The notes beneath the pieces were generated by a model. The model saw nothing but the letters and a program-made list of their open reading frames with translations, did not search any database and was not told the origin of the DNA. Below are positions 1 through 9,091 of a stretch of 64,000 nt of DNA, in pieces (within the stretch, counting starts at the first letter, position 1; every line of letters starts with the position of its first letter). The translations under genes were made by a program, and so were the position numbers. This DNA comes from Verrucomicrobiota bacterium (GTDB lineage: Bacteria > Verrucomicrobiota > Verrucomicrobiia > Palsa-1439), in contig VHCW01000014.1 of assembly GCA_016871575.1 (NCBI GenBank), positions 1-64,000 on the forward strand, written 5' to 3'.

Positions 1-146
1 GGGTCGCCGTAGCAGCCGAGGTTGGGGCAAATGTCCTCGGCAGTGATCCAGAGAATGTTCGGCCTGCCCGCCGGGTTTGCATGGACACAAGAGAAAATGC
101 CTGCCAGCAGCCAGAAGACCACAGCGAGAGAGGATGGCGACTTCAT
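1..146 (-). CDS. Sulfatase, N-terminal part only (runs off the left edge)
   Basis: The reverse strand reads MKSPSSLAVVFWLLAG, a signal peptide, followed by RPNILWITAEDICPNLGCYG. That is the start of the sulfatase (alkaline phosphatase superfamily) fold, where the Asp residues after the first beta strand bind the catalytic calcium. Only about 48 residues are inside the window, so the Cys/formylglycine motif cannot be checked. I chose the ATG at 146 because AAGG lies six bases before it; an in-frame ATG at 152 is possible. The gene is not in the ORF track because it is short here. It follows a decayed sulfatase and a Gfo/Idh oxidoreductase on the same strand. Seen: signal peptide and first sulfatase motif. 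Inferred: exported hydrolysis of sulfate esters on polysaccharides. Confidence 0.85.
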   Translation of the reverse strand, partial: MKSPSSLAVVFWLLAGIFSCVHANPAGRPNILWITAEDICPNLGCYGD

Positions 147-174
147 GGCCATCCTTTTACCCGAAACGCAGTTG

Positions 175-456
175 TTATGGCAACGACGCCTTGAAGAGCG
201 GATCGCCGTTTTGTTTCAGCCAGGCTTCGAGTGTGCCGCCCAAGTCGTCGCGCCCGCGCAGGTTGCCGTGGTCAAACGGATGTTCCAAACGGAAGTTCCC
301 CGGCAACGGGATGTCGCGCGGCCACGTCAATTCCTTGCCGCCGCCGCGCGCGTGAACGACACGCCTTCACGGACAAGACGGTCAAGATGCGGCGTGCGGA
401 TGAGATCGTTGCCAAGCGCGTGGCAGAAGCGCAAGATGCGCAAACAGGGATTTCAT
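175..456 (-). pseudogene. Decayed sulfatase (start, one internal motif and C-terminus in different frames)
   Basis: A good ribosome site (GGAGGAACAACC) precedes ATG at 456, giving MKSLFAHLALLPR before that frame stops after 24 codons. One frame over, the DNA reads ALGNDLIRTPHLDRLVREG followed by VSFTRA, the segment that in intact sulfatases lies shortly before the CxPxR motif. A third frame then gives GGKELTWPRDIPLPGNFR and, near the end, LEAWLKQNGDPLFKASLP and a TAA stop, which looks like a sulfatase C-terminus. The catalytic core (several hundred residues) is missing. The simplest reading is a sulfatase gene that lost its centre by deletion and gained frameshifts. The ORF track shows only unrelated shadows here. 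Confidence 0.72.
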
Positions 457-472
457 GGTTGTTCCTCCGGAC

Positions 473-1552
473 TTACGACAGCGTCAACCCGGCGCAACGG
501 AGGGCGGTGGCGTGGACTGCGATGTCGTGCTCGGCGGACCACGCGAGACGTTTCTCGCCGCGGAGAACGCGCGCGAGGTCGCGGAACTCGCCGGTGTAGC
601 GTCCCTTGGGCACTTCGAGCGCGAGAATGTTCTCGCCCTTCTTGAAACCGTCTTTTGCTTCCGTCAGATAAAGCGCGCCCCGCCCCGATTCAAGCGGCTG
701 GATTTCCATCGCGCCTTTCGTTCCCACGACATGAAATCGCCGGTGCGGCCCGCCGAACGGGTCGCCGTGATTGCAACGGATGGTCACGACCGCGTTCGGG
801 TATTCCATGATGGCCAACTGATTGTCGGGCAGCCCGGCAGGCGCAAGCCCGGTCGGTTTGCCAAACGCATGCACTGCCGAGGGCGCGCCGAGCAGAAAGA
901 CAGCTGCATCAACCAGATGGCAACCCAACTCGAACATCCCGTAGCCGGGAATGCGCGCGAGGTCCTCTTGGATTTGCAGGTCGGCCAGTTTACCCATCGA
1001 GGCGTTGATTTCGGTGATCTTGCCGAGCCAGCCTTCGCGGTGGGCGCGGAACAACAACTCGAAGGCCGGATTGTAGCGGAGCATATAACCCATCTGGACC
1101 GTCAATCGCCGGCGTTCCGCCTCAAGGCGCAACGCTTTGAAAGCCGAATGGGCGTCAGCGCCCGGTTTGTCGAGGTGAATGTGTTTGCCCGCGCGGAGAC
1201 ACGCGAGCGCCGCGCGCGCCGAATCACCGAGCGTCGTCTCGACCACGACGGCCTTGACTGCCTTGTCGGACAACAACGCCTCCTCTGTCAGCCATTTCAG
1301 CCCGGCGTAGGCTTTCTGTTTTTCCGCGCCCGCCTGGCGACCGGCAATCGGCTCGGCGATGCCCACAATCTCGTAGAGATCGGTCAGCGAACGGACCGCC
1401 TCCATTTTGCCGGCGGCGTGGGCGTGGGAAGTGCCGATCTGGCCGATGCGAATCCTGGCAGGACCGTCCGCCGCAAAGCTGCCGGCGAAAGGCGCAACTG
1501 CGACGGCAGCGACGGTTTTCAGCGCGTGACGGCGGGTGATGGACGTGTTCAT
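473..1552 (-). CDS. Gfo/Idh/MocA family oxidoreductase with Tat-like signal
   Basis: A 359-residue protein. The start ATG at 1552 (MNTSITRRHALK) has the leader AAAGGAACAACC; the ORF-track start at 1585 is twelve codons further up and less likely. The RRHALK segment followed by a hydrophobic stretch is a twin-arginine-type signal, common for Gfo/Idh proteins in this phylum. The N-terminal Rossmann region starts at IRIGQIGTSHAHAAGK, and the family's central Lys-Pro region appears as HIHLDKPGADAHS. Such enzymes oxidise or reduce sugars and inositols with NAD(P). The substrate cannot be read from sequence, but the adjoining sulfatase (29 bases upstream) suggests a sugar released from a sulfated glycan. 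Family is certain, substrate unknown. Confidence 0.88.
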   Translation of the reverse strand: MNTSITRRHALKTVAAVAVAPFAGSFAADGPARIRIGQIGTSHAHAAGKMEAVRSLTDLYEIVGIAEPIAGRQAGAEKQKAYAGLKWLTEEALLSDKAVKAVVVETTLGDSARAALACLRAGKHIHLDKPGADAHSAFKALRLEAERRRLTVQMGYMLRYNPAFELLFRAHREGWLGKITEINASMGKLADLQIQEDLARIPGYGMFELGCHLVDAAVFLLGAPSAVHAFGKPTGLAPAGLPDNQLAIMEYPNAVVTIRCNHGDPFGGPHRRFHVVGTKGAMEIQPLESGRGALYLTEAKDGFKKGENILALEVPKGRYTGEFRDLARVLRGEKRLAWSAEHDIAVHATALRCAGLTLS

Positions 1553-1581
1553 GGTTGTTCCTTTCGCTGTTGGCAGCGGGT

Positions 1582-3474
1582 TCACTTGATAAGGGAGACG
1601 ATTTGTCCGTCGGCGTCGTGCAGTTTGAAGGCTGCGACGACAATTTCGCCGGGCGCGTTGCCGGGGTCGAGGCGCAAGGCGGTCAGCCGCGTGGCGGGAA
1701 TCCTGACGTCGTAGTCGTGGAACTCGCCGTCGTGACGCAGCGGGAAACTGACGCTCTGGTCCTTGTGGAAAGCCGCCTTCGGTTTCTCAGTGAAATAGAC
1801 GACGCCCGTCCCGCGTCCCGTGCTTTTGATGCGAAGTTTCACCGTGAACGGGCCTTTCGCTTTCGCGGGCACGTTGCGGGTCATGATCCACGGGTCGCCG
1901 CCGGTGGAGCTGATGCGGAGCTGGCCGCGGTCGGTTCGCAGTTGCGCATCCTTGCTGGCCTGCCAACCGCCGGGAGCGGCAGCAGTCTTGGCCTTGCCTT
2001 TGGGTCTCTGTTTGCCTTCGTCTTCGGGACGATATTTCGCCGGGTCAAACGCGGGATTTGGGATGGGAACGACCGCTTTCGTGTCGGCGAGGAATTTCCC
2101 GATGAGCGCGTCGAGTTCGCGCACCAGTTCCGGTTTCTGGGCGGCGAGGTTCTGTTTCTCGCCGGGGTCGTCGCGGAGGTGGAACAGCAGATGGCGGTGC
2201 GCGCCGTTGTCGCCGCCGTGAAAAATGCGGATCAGTTTCCAATCGCTGCGATGGACGGAGACGGCCGGCGGCAGCCAGTCGGGCACGCCGGGGTCGTGCG
2301 GGAAGTATTGGAAGACGGCATCGCGCGCGAGCGCGCCGCCTTTGAGCGCGGGAAGGATGCTGGTGCCGTCGAATCGCTGGCCGGGCGCCGGGTTCAGTCC
2401 GAGACCTTCGAGAAGCGTCGGGTAAAAATCCTCGCTCTGAATCAGCGCATCGCTGCGCGCGCCGGCGGCGGCGATGCCGGGCCAGAGGATGACGCAGGGC
2501 ACGCGCGTGCCGCCTTCGAACATCGTGGCCTTGCCGCCGCGCAACGGCGCGTTGCTGGTGGGCGTGGCGCCGTCCACCTCGTTGTACATGTTGCCGCCGT
2601 TGTCGGAGGTGAAGATGATGATCGTCCGCTCGGCGATCTTCAGCCGGTCCAGCGCGTCGAGCAACGTGCCGATGGCGTCGTCCAAGCTCTCGACCATGGC
2701 GGCGTAGGTCGGGCTGCGCTGCGGGTCGGCAGGATTCACGCGGGCGCGATGTTTCTCGATGAGCGATTTTTTCGCGTCGAACGGCGCGTGCACGCTGAAC
2801 TGCCAGTAGTTGAGGTAGAAGGGGCGGTCTTTGTGTTTCTCGATGAACGCCACGGCTTCCTGTGCCATGCGATCCTCGATGTGTTCGCCGGGAGTCCGTT
2901 CCTTGAAGTTGGGAAATTTCCACGGAGCCACAAAACTTCCCGCCGGGCCGGGACCGGGCCAGCGCGGCACGTCCACATCGAACCCGTGCTGCAACGGCGA
3001 ATACGGTTCCGGGCCGAGATGCCATTTGCCGAAGTGTCCCGTGGCGTAGCCGGCGTCCTTCAGCGACTTGGCGAGCGTGTGGTAGTCGGTTTTCAGGCGC
3101 GAGACCGTCACCGGTTGGATGGCTTTCTGGTTGGCCGCAGCGGTTTTGCCGGGCGTTGCTTCCAAAACGACGTGCGGCAGGTGGCAGTTTGGCGTGGTGA
3201 TGCCGGTGCGGGCAGGACTGAGGCCGGTGAGAATGGCCGCACGCGTGGGCGAACACAACGGACTCGCCGAATACGCCCGCGTGAAGGTCATGCCGCGTTG
3301 CGCAAGCCGCTCGATGTTCGGCGTCTGGTAGAACTTCGTGGTGCCGTGCAACGTCGTATCGCTCCACCCAAGATCGTCGGCGAGGATGAAGAGGAGATTG
3401 GGTTTCTCGGCGGCATGTGATTGGCCACACAAGAGAGCAAAGGACGCAAAGAGAAGGATGGAGATTCGTTTCAT
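1582..3474 (-). CDS. Secreted sulfatase with C-terminal extension
   Basis: A 630-residue protein. The signal peptide [21 protein letters not shown] leads to [17 protein letters not shown] (metal-binding Asp pair) and the active-site motif CSPTR with Cys near residue 74, the residue converted to formylglycine in this family. The 696-aa ORF in the track includes about 66 codons of read-through; ATG at 3474 begins the signal peptide and is preferred. Ordinary sulfatases of this type run about 450-500 residues, and here roughly the last 120 form an extra domain ([20 protein letters not shown]) that looks like a beta-sandwich, perhaps carbohydrate-binding. It lies upstream of the Gfo/Idh gene in the same transcript direction. 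Role inferred: hydrolysis of sulfate esters on an external polysaccharide. Confidence 0.92.
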   Translation of the reverse strand: MKRISILLFASFALLCGQSHAAEKPNLLFILADDLGWSDTTLHGTTKFYQTPNIERLAQRGMTFTRAYSASPLCSPTRAAILTGLSPARTGITTPNCHLPHVVLEATPGKTAAANQKAIQPVTVSRLKTDYHTLAKSLKDAGYATGHFGKWHLGPEPYSPLQHGFDVDVPRWPGPGPAGSFVAPWKFPNFKERTPGEHIEDRMAQEAVAFIEKHKDRPFYLNYWQFSVHAPFDAKKSLIEKHRARVNPADPQRSPTYAAMVESLDDAIGTLLDALDRLKIAERTIIIFTSDNGGNMYNEVDGATPTSNAPLRGGKATMFEGGTRVPCVILWPGIAAAGARSDALIQSEDFYPTLLEGLGLNPAPGQRFDGTSILPALKGGALARDAVFQYFPHDPGVPDWLPPAVSVHRSDWKLIRIFHGGDNGAHRHLLFHLRDDPGEKQNLAAQKPELVRELDALIGKFLADTKAVVPIPNPAFDPAKYRPEDEGKQRPKGKAKTAAAPGGWQASKDAQLRTDRGQLRISSTGGDPWIMTRNVPAKAKGPFTVKLRIKSTGRGTGVVYFTEKPKAAFHKDQSVSFPLRHDGEFHDYDVRIPATRLTALRLDPGNAPGEIVVAAFKLHDADGQIVSLIK

Positions 3475-3523
3475 GGTTTGTGGTTGTTGGGTTTGGCAAA
3501 GGACAAAGGGGGCAGCGCTTGAG

Positions 3524-3691
3524 TCATGAAATTCCCTTTTGGATGCGATTAATCTTGTCAGCCAGATCGGCATCTTCTGCGCGCCGCGTTTCCAGTTGTT
3601 TGAGGACATAGGCCACTCCACTGCCATCCCGATATCCAAACTCGCGCGCGATGTCAACGCATCGCTCGCCACGCAAGCTCTGACCCCCGAT
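3524..3691 (-). pseudogene. C-terminal remnant of a REP-associated (Y1-type) transposase
   Basis: Between the two neighbouring genes the reverse strand reads [19 protein letters not shown] followed by [17 protein letters not shown] and ends [10 protein letters not shown] before a TGA stop. That is the helix-turn-helix tail found at the end of RAYT/IS200-like transposases, with the DnaA-like pattern GYRDGSGV. Nothing of the HUH nuclease core remains, because the preceding DNA is the 3' end of the M14 peptidase gene, whose stop at 3694 directly abuts the fragment. No start codon of its own is visible. The track's 696-aa sulfatase ORF runs through this stretch in another frame and hides it. Recognition rests on the motif pattern from memory, not on a search. 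Confidence 0.62.
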
Positions 3692-3693
3692 CC

Positions 3694-6384
3694 TTATGGT
3701 GAGTCAAGGCCGGCGTTGAGGATGCCGTTGAAGAGAAACTTGAATGTGCCGTGCGATTGTGCGCGGAAGACAATCTCCGGGCCGAACAGCGCCAGCCGCC
3801 CACGCCCCACGGGTGCTTCCATCACGGCCAAGCCGTTCTTGAGATAAGATTGTCCCATCGCCCAACCGCTGCGAAGCGGTTTTTCCTCATCGAACCACGC
3901 GACCGTGGAAATGTCACCGGCGGTTTGCAGGCGGAACACCGGGCTGTTGTGGAACATGACGTTCACCCGCTCGCCGAGTCCCCACGCCAGCGGATGCGTG
4001 TTGTTCACCCGCGCGGAAAGCACCGAACCGGCGACGTAAAACTTCTCGCGCGGGAGCGACTTGGTTTTTTCGCCGTTTTTCTTCGCAGGCTCGACCAGAT
4101 GATTGGCGACGGGCAGGCCGAGATGTTTCGCCAAGTCAGTGGAGGAGCCGATGGTGAGCACGGTTCCGCCGGCTTCGAGAAAGTCACGAAGCTTGGGAAC
4201 TGTGATCTTGGTTGTCACGCGGCCTTGGCGACCTTGGTATTCAGGCGGGATGTTCTTGTCGCTGGAGGACGAGGTGTTGGTTGAAGTGGAAGAAATCGCG
4301 CCGGCCACGAAGATCAACACGTCGAACTGTTTCTTCAAATCTCCCTTGTCGAGGCGCGGCGGATACACCACCTCGAACGGAAACTCAAACTGCTCCAGCA
4401 ACCAACGCGTCCAACCCGACGGCATCGAACCGCCGTACCGATCCCACAGGCCGACGCGAACCGGACGGAGCGGTTTCGCCGCGTCGGCGGGCGGCGTCGG
4501 CCCGCCGGTGAACGTCACGCCGAGTTCGTCGGCCAGCGCGCGGTCTGGCGCTTCCGGAAGATAGAACGTGCCGGCGGGGAATTCGCCCACGGCTGACACG
4601 AGGCGATGGACGGGTTGCCCGGCGGCGTGGAGCCGGTTGACGGCGCGGAAGGCGTTGTTGACATCGGCGCGGAGGAAGCAACCGCCGGCGCCCGCGACTT
4701 TACCGGGCAGCGGTTTCTGAACATCGCGGCATTCCCGGAACGGACCTTTCAGGATTTCAAAAACGCGGTCGAACTGGACGTCCATCTGCATCGCCAGCGT
4801 CCATCCGGCCATGTCGTACGGGGCAATCGGCGGGCCGCCGGGATACTGGAGGTCGTCGGGATGGTCCTGCGGCTCGAACGCGTCGAAGATCTGGGAGCGA
4901 AACGCCTGGTTGCACGGCACGACGAAACTGTCCGCCGGATAAGATTTCCCGGCCATCTCGAAGGCGCTGGCGGCGCGATAGACGCGGACGCCGTTTTCGA
5001 TGAGGGTGTTGATGAACTTCGTTGCGGTCGCGAAATCCGCCTGGGACGACGGCACAACGTAGCCGTACGGAGCGCGGTCGGACGGGTTGCGGAAGAATGT
5101 GGCGAAGTTTGTCGCGGCGCTGGCCGTGTTTTTGGAGCGTTTTTCCAACGCCTCCTGCGCCAGCGCGACTCTTGTCGGCGACGGAAGCCACGAATCGCGG
5201 CTGCCGGCGAGGATGGCGTCGCGCCCCATGGCGTAGCGGTTCCAAAGCACTTGCGTGCGGTTGCGCGCTGCGTAATCAAGCGTCGCCATGTTCGCCGTGA
5301 ACGAATACTCGATGGACTGCCGCATGTGCCAGCGTTGCGGTGCAATCGGCGCGAGCAGATCACTGCCGGGTAATTGGAGTTTGGGATTCGTGAATGGGAT
5401 GCTCATCGGCGTGGGGCTGCCGATGACTTCGGTAAGAATGCCGATGGCGTTGTGGAAGTAACCGGAAGTGCGCAGGCCGCCACTGTACCACGCAGAGTAC
5501 CGCGCTCCCGACCGGCACGTCACGCCCGGTTTGTTCTCGTCCAGAAACCGGTTCATCATCGCGGCGCAAACGGCGTCGAGACCGTTGATCACGCGCACGT
5601 CGTAGTGATAATTGAACGGGTCGCGGAACGGCGGCATGAACATCACCGTGCCCGGCGGCCCGCTTTGGTGGTGGTTGTAGATGATCTGCGGGAACCACTC
5701 GCGGTAGAGCACGCGAACCATGTTCTTGGTTTCCGCCTGCGTGACGGCGTAGAAATCGCGGTTGTTGTCGTGGCCGGTGTACTTCTGGTAGAGGCGCGGC
5801 AGCGACCCGTAGGAGCGTTTTTCCGGCGCCGATTCGCGCATATACCAATCCGAAACCAGGTCCATGCCGTCGGGATTCGCCAAGACGCAAAGCACAATCA
5901 CCTCGTCGAGGATGCGACGGACTTCCGCGTCGTCACGGCTGAGCAGGCGATAGACGGTTTCGACCAACTGCTGCGCCCCGACTGTCTCCGTGGCGTGGAG
6001 ACCGCCATCGAGCCAGACAACAGCCCGGCCCCCAGCCGCCAGCGAGCGCGCTTGCGCGTCGGTCAGTCCCTCGGCCAGCGCCAGTCGTTTGGAAATGTCG
6101 CGGTACCGTTCGAGCCGTTCCAGGTTCGCCGGCGAACTGATAATGGCCATCAACTGGGTGCGACCTTCTTCCGTCAGGCCAATCGGCACGAGCTTCATCC
6201 GGTTGGATTCGCGGGCGAGTTTCCTCCAGTAGGCGGTGAGTTGCTGGTAGTTGGCCAAGTGATAGTCGTCGCCGATGTTGAAACCGAATTGTTGTTTCGG
6301 CGACGTGATGCGCGGCGCGGCTTCGAGCACGGGCGCGACAAGGAGCGCGTACAACAGTGGGACGGACAATAAGAATCGGTTCAT
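3694..6384 (-). CDS. Secreted M14-family zinc carboxypeptidase
   Basis: An 896-residue exported protein (MNRFLLSVPLLYALLVAPVLEA signal). The M14 metal site is visible as GGLHATE (His about 130, Glu about 133) with a further His candidate in YNHHQSG about 110 residues later, and TEVIGSP may hold the catalytic Glu. The C-terminal half (from about residue 560) resembles a class I glutamine-amidotransferase-like or ThuA-like beta/alpha domain (RVGLWDRYGGSMPSGWTRW, DVLIFVAGA), a combination common in large bacterial M14 proteins. The start codon overlaps the stop of the upstream sulfatase (ATGA), so the two are translationally coupled. It probably trims peptides, perhaps from glycoprotein or proteoglycan substrate. 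Specificity is not known. Confidence 0.88.
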   Translation of the reverse strand: MNRFLLSVPLLYALLVAPVLEAAPRITSPKQQFGFNIGDDYHLANYQQLTAYWRKLARESNRMKLVPIGLTEEGRTQLMAIISSPANLERLERYRDISKRLALAEGLTDAQARSLAAGGRAVVWLDGGLHATETVGAQQLVETVYRLLSRDDAEVRRILDEVIVLCVLANPDGMDLVSDWYMRESAPEKRSYGSLPRLYQKYTGHDNNRDFYAVTQAETKNMVRVLYREWFPQIIYNHHQSGPPGTVMFMPPFRDPFNYHYDVRVINGLDAVCAAMMNRFLDENKPGVTCRSGARYSAWYSGGLRTSGYFHNAIGILTEVIGSPTPMSIPFTNPKLQLPGSDLLAPIAPQRWHMRQSIEYSFTANMATLDYAARNRTQVLWNRYAMGRDAILAGSRDSWLPSPTRVALAQEALEKRSKNTASAATNFATFFRNPSDRAPYGYVVPSSQADFATATKFINTLIENGVRVYRAASAFEMAGKSYPADSFVVPCNQAFRSQIFDAFEPQDHPDDLQYPGGPPIAPYDMAGWTLAMQMDVQFDRVFEILKGPFRECRDVQKPLPGKVAGAGGCFLRADVNNAFRAVNRLHAAGQPVHRLVSAVGEFPAGTFYLPEAPDRALADELGVTFTGGPTPPADAAKPLRPVRVGLWDRYGGSMPSGWTRWLLEQFEFPFEVVYPPRLDKGDLKKQFDVLIFVAGAISSTSTNTSSSSDKNIPPEYQGRQGRVTTKITVPKLRDFLEAGGTVLTIGSSTDLAKHLGLPVANHLVEPAKKNGEKTKSLPREKFYVAGSVLSARVNNTHPLAWGLGERVNVMFHNSPVFRLQTAGDISTVAWFDEEKPLRSGWAMGQSYLKNGLAVMEAPVGRGRLALFGPEIVFRAQSHGTFKFLFNGILNAGLDSP

Positions 6385-7802
6385 TTATTTTTCTTGGCTT
6401 TCCGTTTTTCTTTCTTGGTGGTTTTTTCCGAGTTCTTCTTCAGACTGCTGAGCGGGTCTTTGTTGACCTTCGGAAGCCACTTGGCCATTTCCTCTTTTTG
6501 CCGGGCATATTCAGGACGGCTGGCGAGGTTGTTCCATTCAAACTGGTCCATCAAGTTATGGTAAAGCTCCTCGCTGCCGTCGGCGTAACGGATGTAACGC
6601 CACTCCTCGTTGCGGACGGCGTGGTTCTGGTATCCGTGTGTGGTGACGGCGGGGTACGACCACTCCGCTTTTGGTTTCTTGAGCAGTGGCGTGATGTCGT
6701 GGCCTTCGAGATGCGCGGGGCGCGGCAGGCCGGCCAGCGCGCACAGCGTGGGATAAATGTTCAGGAAATCCACCGTGCGCCCGCAATCGGCGCCGGCGGG
6801 CGTCAGGCCGGGCACTTTCCAGATGTGCACCGTGCGGGTCGGTTCCTCCCACAGCGCGAACTTCCGCCAGTGCGATTTCTCTCCGAGACTCCACCCGTGA
6901 TCGCTCCACAAACAGATGATCGTGTTGTCGCGGTGCGGCGATTTCTCCAGCGCATCAATCATCCGGCCAACCTCCATGTCGCAATAGGCAATCGTCGCCA
7001 AATACGCCTGCACGGCCTCTTTCCAGCGACCGGACTTCACGATGGCCGCGTGATCGCCTTGCGGGCCAGCCATCTTGACGCCGGCCGGCGGGATGTCGTC
7101 GAGGTCGTCGGCCTTGTGCGGCGGCAGTTCGATGGTGTCGAGCGGGAACATGTCGAACCATTTCTTCGGCACGCTGAACGGCATGTGCGGTTTCACAAGG
7201 CCGCAAGCAATGAAAAACGGTTTGTCGCTTTTCTCGTTGAGCTTCTCGATGCAATAGCTGACGACGCCGTGATCGGGCATTTCCTCGTCGGAGTTGGCGA
7301 GCGGGCCGAACTTGATGCCGCCGACGCCGTCGTTCTTGGCGGAGGGATGGAGCTTGAGCGGAACGCGCCCCGCCCCGGCGAAGTAGTCGTTCCAATCGCC
7401 GCCCCGGTCGTAAGAGCCGTGATAGATTTTGCCGGCGCCATAAACGCGGTAGCCGTGTTTGAAAAAATGTGTGTTGAGCAGTTTGTCCTCGGTGATGCCG
7501 CCCCGCCAGTTTTCGCTGTTGACGTAGCAACCGGTGCTGCTGGGACGCTGGCCGCTCATCAGCGATGCGCGCGACGGGTTGCAGGCCGGCGCGGTGCAAT
7601 AGGCGCGGCTGAAGGTGACGCCCTGACGCGCCAGCCGGTCGATGTTCGGCGTGCGCGTCTGGGAATTGCGCCCGAGGTGGCCGACCCAGTGGTTGAGATC
7701 GTCAATGGCAATAAACAGCACGTTGGGCTTCTTGCTTTCTGCGGCATCCGCGAGGCCGAGGCACAACAAGAGGCTGCAAGAGATCATTGGTAGTTGTTTC
7801 AT
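6381..7802 (-). CDS. Secreted sulfatase, iduronate-2-sulfatase-like
   Basis: A 473-residue protein that begins at MKQLPMISCSLLLCLG (ATG 7802); the ORF in the track starts 86 codons too early. Motifs: KPNVLFIAIDDLNHWVGHLG (calcium site), TPNIDRLARQGVTFSRAYC and the catalytic CNPSRASLMSG with Cys near residue 74. The DDLNHWVG variant and overall length match the group annotated as iduronate-2-sulfatase or related enzymes in Verrucomicrobia and Planctomycetes. The very basic C-terminus (KKNSEKTTKKEKRKAKKNK) is unusual for an exported hydrolase and may bind an acidic polymer, which is inference. It is 29 bases downstream of a TIM-barrel hydrolase gene and overlaps the M14 peptidase start. Confidence 0.92.
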   Translation of the reverse strand: MKQLPMISCSLLLCLGLADAAESKKPNVLFIAIDDLNHWVGHLGRNSQTRTPNIDRLARQGVTFSRAYCTAPACNPSRASLMSGQRPSSTGCYVNSENWRGGITEDKLLNTHFFKHGYRVYGAGKIYHGSYDRGGDWNDYFAGAGRVPLKLHPSAKNDGVGGIKFGPLANSDEEMPDHGVVSYCIEKLNEKSDKPFFIACGLVKPHMPFSVPKKWFDMFPLDTIELPPHKADDLDDIPPAGVKMAGPQGDHAAIVKSGRWKEAVQAYLATIAYCDMEVGRMIDALEKSPHRDNTIICLWSDHGWSLGEKSHWRKFALWEEPTRTVHIWKVPGLTPAGADCGRTVDFLNIYPTLCALAGLPRPAHLEGHDITPLLKKPKAEWSYPAVTTHGYQNHAVRNEEWRYIRYADGSEELYHNLMDQFEWNNLASRPEYARQKEEMAKWLPKVNKDPLSSLKKNSEKTTKKEKRKAKKNK

Positions 7803-7831
7803 GGGATTCCTTTCATGTCTTTCAACACCGT

Positions 7832-9091
7832 TCACTGCGGTTGGTTCTGGTGTAAGGTCCATCGTTTCGTCACGCGGCCGCTTTGGATGTGGAAAATGTC
7901 GGTGTGACGCCCGTGGAGCGTCAGCGACACGGGGCGCCCGCCGCACTGGACGGGAATATCTTTCCTGTCGGTCTCGCCCTGCCACGGGTGGACGGCCATC
8001 ACGATCCATTCGTCGGGCGTGACGCGGAGTTTGCGCACGAGCGGGCGTTTCGCCTTCCACAACACGTGCGCCGGTTCGTCAATGACAAGCGTGGCCGCTG
8101 CGATCTTGGCCGAGAGATCGGAGACGCGACCAAGGCTGTTCATGAACAACGGCAGCGTCTGGTAATACTGGCCTTTCTGTTTTGGCAGCCAATCCCACAA
8201 CACCAAGCCGCGCGCGCCGGTGAAAAATGGCAGCACCGCCATCGCCTCGACCAGATAGGGCGCGAGTTCCTGGCCGTTGAGTTCCGCGTTGCCGGTGTGA
8301 TAACGCAGCCACTCGTACGCGTACACCGGCTTGTTTCCGTAACGGCGCGTGCGCTGGTAATTCTCCTCGATGTTGGCTGCGATGTAGTAGATCGAGTCCG
8401 GCTGTTCGTAGAAGACGTACACGCTGGCAATGTAGAAATCCACAAACGGATCAATGTGTTGCCACATCTCCGCGTCGCTGCGGTGCGTGCCGTCAATTTG
8501 TTTGGCTGTCTTGCCGGCGATGCCCCAGTAATCGCGACGGAACGGCTGGATGCCGTAGATGCCGACCGGGATGCGCGGGTTCAATTCCTTGGCCCACCGG
8601 CACGGGAACGTAAACCACGTCGCCCACTCGCGGACGTACGACTCGGCGAACTGCGCCTTGTTCTGCGCGCCCGACGCGACCCGCGCGGCGGAGTCGGCCC
8701 ACGCCTTGTCCATGTCCTCCTCAAAATCGAACTCGATGTCGTGGACGAAGATCGCGCTCTGCGCATTTTTGTCGGTGATGTTTCGTTTGATGATGCGCTC
8801 GAAGAAATCCGGTTTCCTCCATGGATTGGTTTTGTTGGTTTCGAGGAACGTTTCAATGCTCTCCTTTTGCCGGCCGGGGTAGTCCGAGTAGGTGTTGAGC
8901 AGGTCCACCATGAGAAACCCATGCGCCTTTGCCTGCTCATAATTGTAGGCGTTGTCGCCGCCCGCAACGTTCCAGAACACCTTCAGGTCGCCACTCATCG
9001 GCGTGGCGCGGATTTTCTCCCACGGCGTTGTTTCACCGCTGCAATTCAGGGTGACCAACACTGCAATGAGATTGATACGAAGGTGTTTCAC
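7832..9091 (-). CDS. TIM-barrel hydrolase, distantly hyaluronidase-like
   Basis: A 419-residue protein starting at a GTG codon (9091) that overlaps the stop of the upstream gene (GTGA); it begins with a signal-like MKHLRINLIAVLVTLNC. Features reminiscent of hyaluronidases (GH56): an early strand DLKVFWNVAGG like the family's FWNVP, an acidic pair in IFVHDIEFDFEED where GH56 has its catalytic DxE, KPVYAYEWLRYH, and late GARGLVLWDWL resembling GAAGVVLWG. The resemblance is by eye and remote. The family is not one I can name with confidence; it could be an unclassified glycoside hydrolase. Coupling to a beta-helix gene and a sulfatase supports action on a sulfated, possibly glycosaminoglycan-like, polymer. 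Confidence 0.6.
   Translation of the reverse strand: MKHLRINLIAVLVTLNCSGETTPWEKIRATPMSGDLKVFWNVAGGDNAYNYEQAKAHGFLMVDLLNTYSDYPGRQKESIETFLETNKTNPWRKPDFFERIIKRNITDKNAQSAIFVHDIEFDFEEDMDKAWADSAARVASGAQNKAQFAESYVREWATWFTFPCRWAKELNPRIPVGIYGIQPFRRDYWGIAGKTAKQIDGTHRSDAEMWQHIDPFVDFYIASVYVFYEQPDSIYYIAANIEENYQRTRRYGNKPVYAYEWLRYHTGNAELNGQELAPYLVEAMAVLPFFTGARGLVLWDWLPKQKGQYYQTLPLFMNSLGRVSDLSAKIAAATLVIDEPAHVLWKAKRPLVRKLRVTPDEWIVMAVHPWQGETDRKDIPVQCGGRPVSLTLHGRHTDIFHIQSGRVTKRWTLHQNQPQ

Noticed and set aside
455-3420. Long plus-strand ORFs of 419 and 621 aa
   Set aside because: They are antisense to the Gfo/Idh and sulfatase genes, have low-complexity Arg/Ala/Val composition and no domain signature; they are typical shadows in high-G+C DNA.
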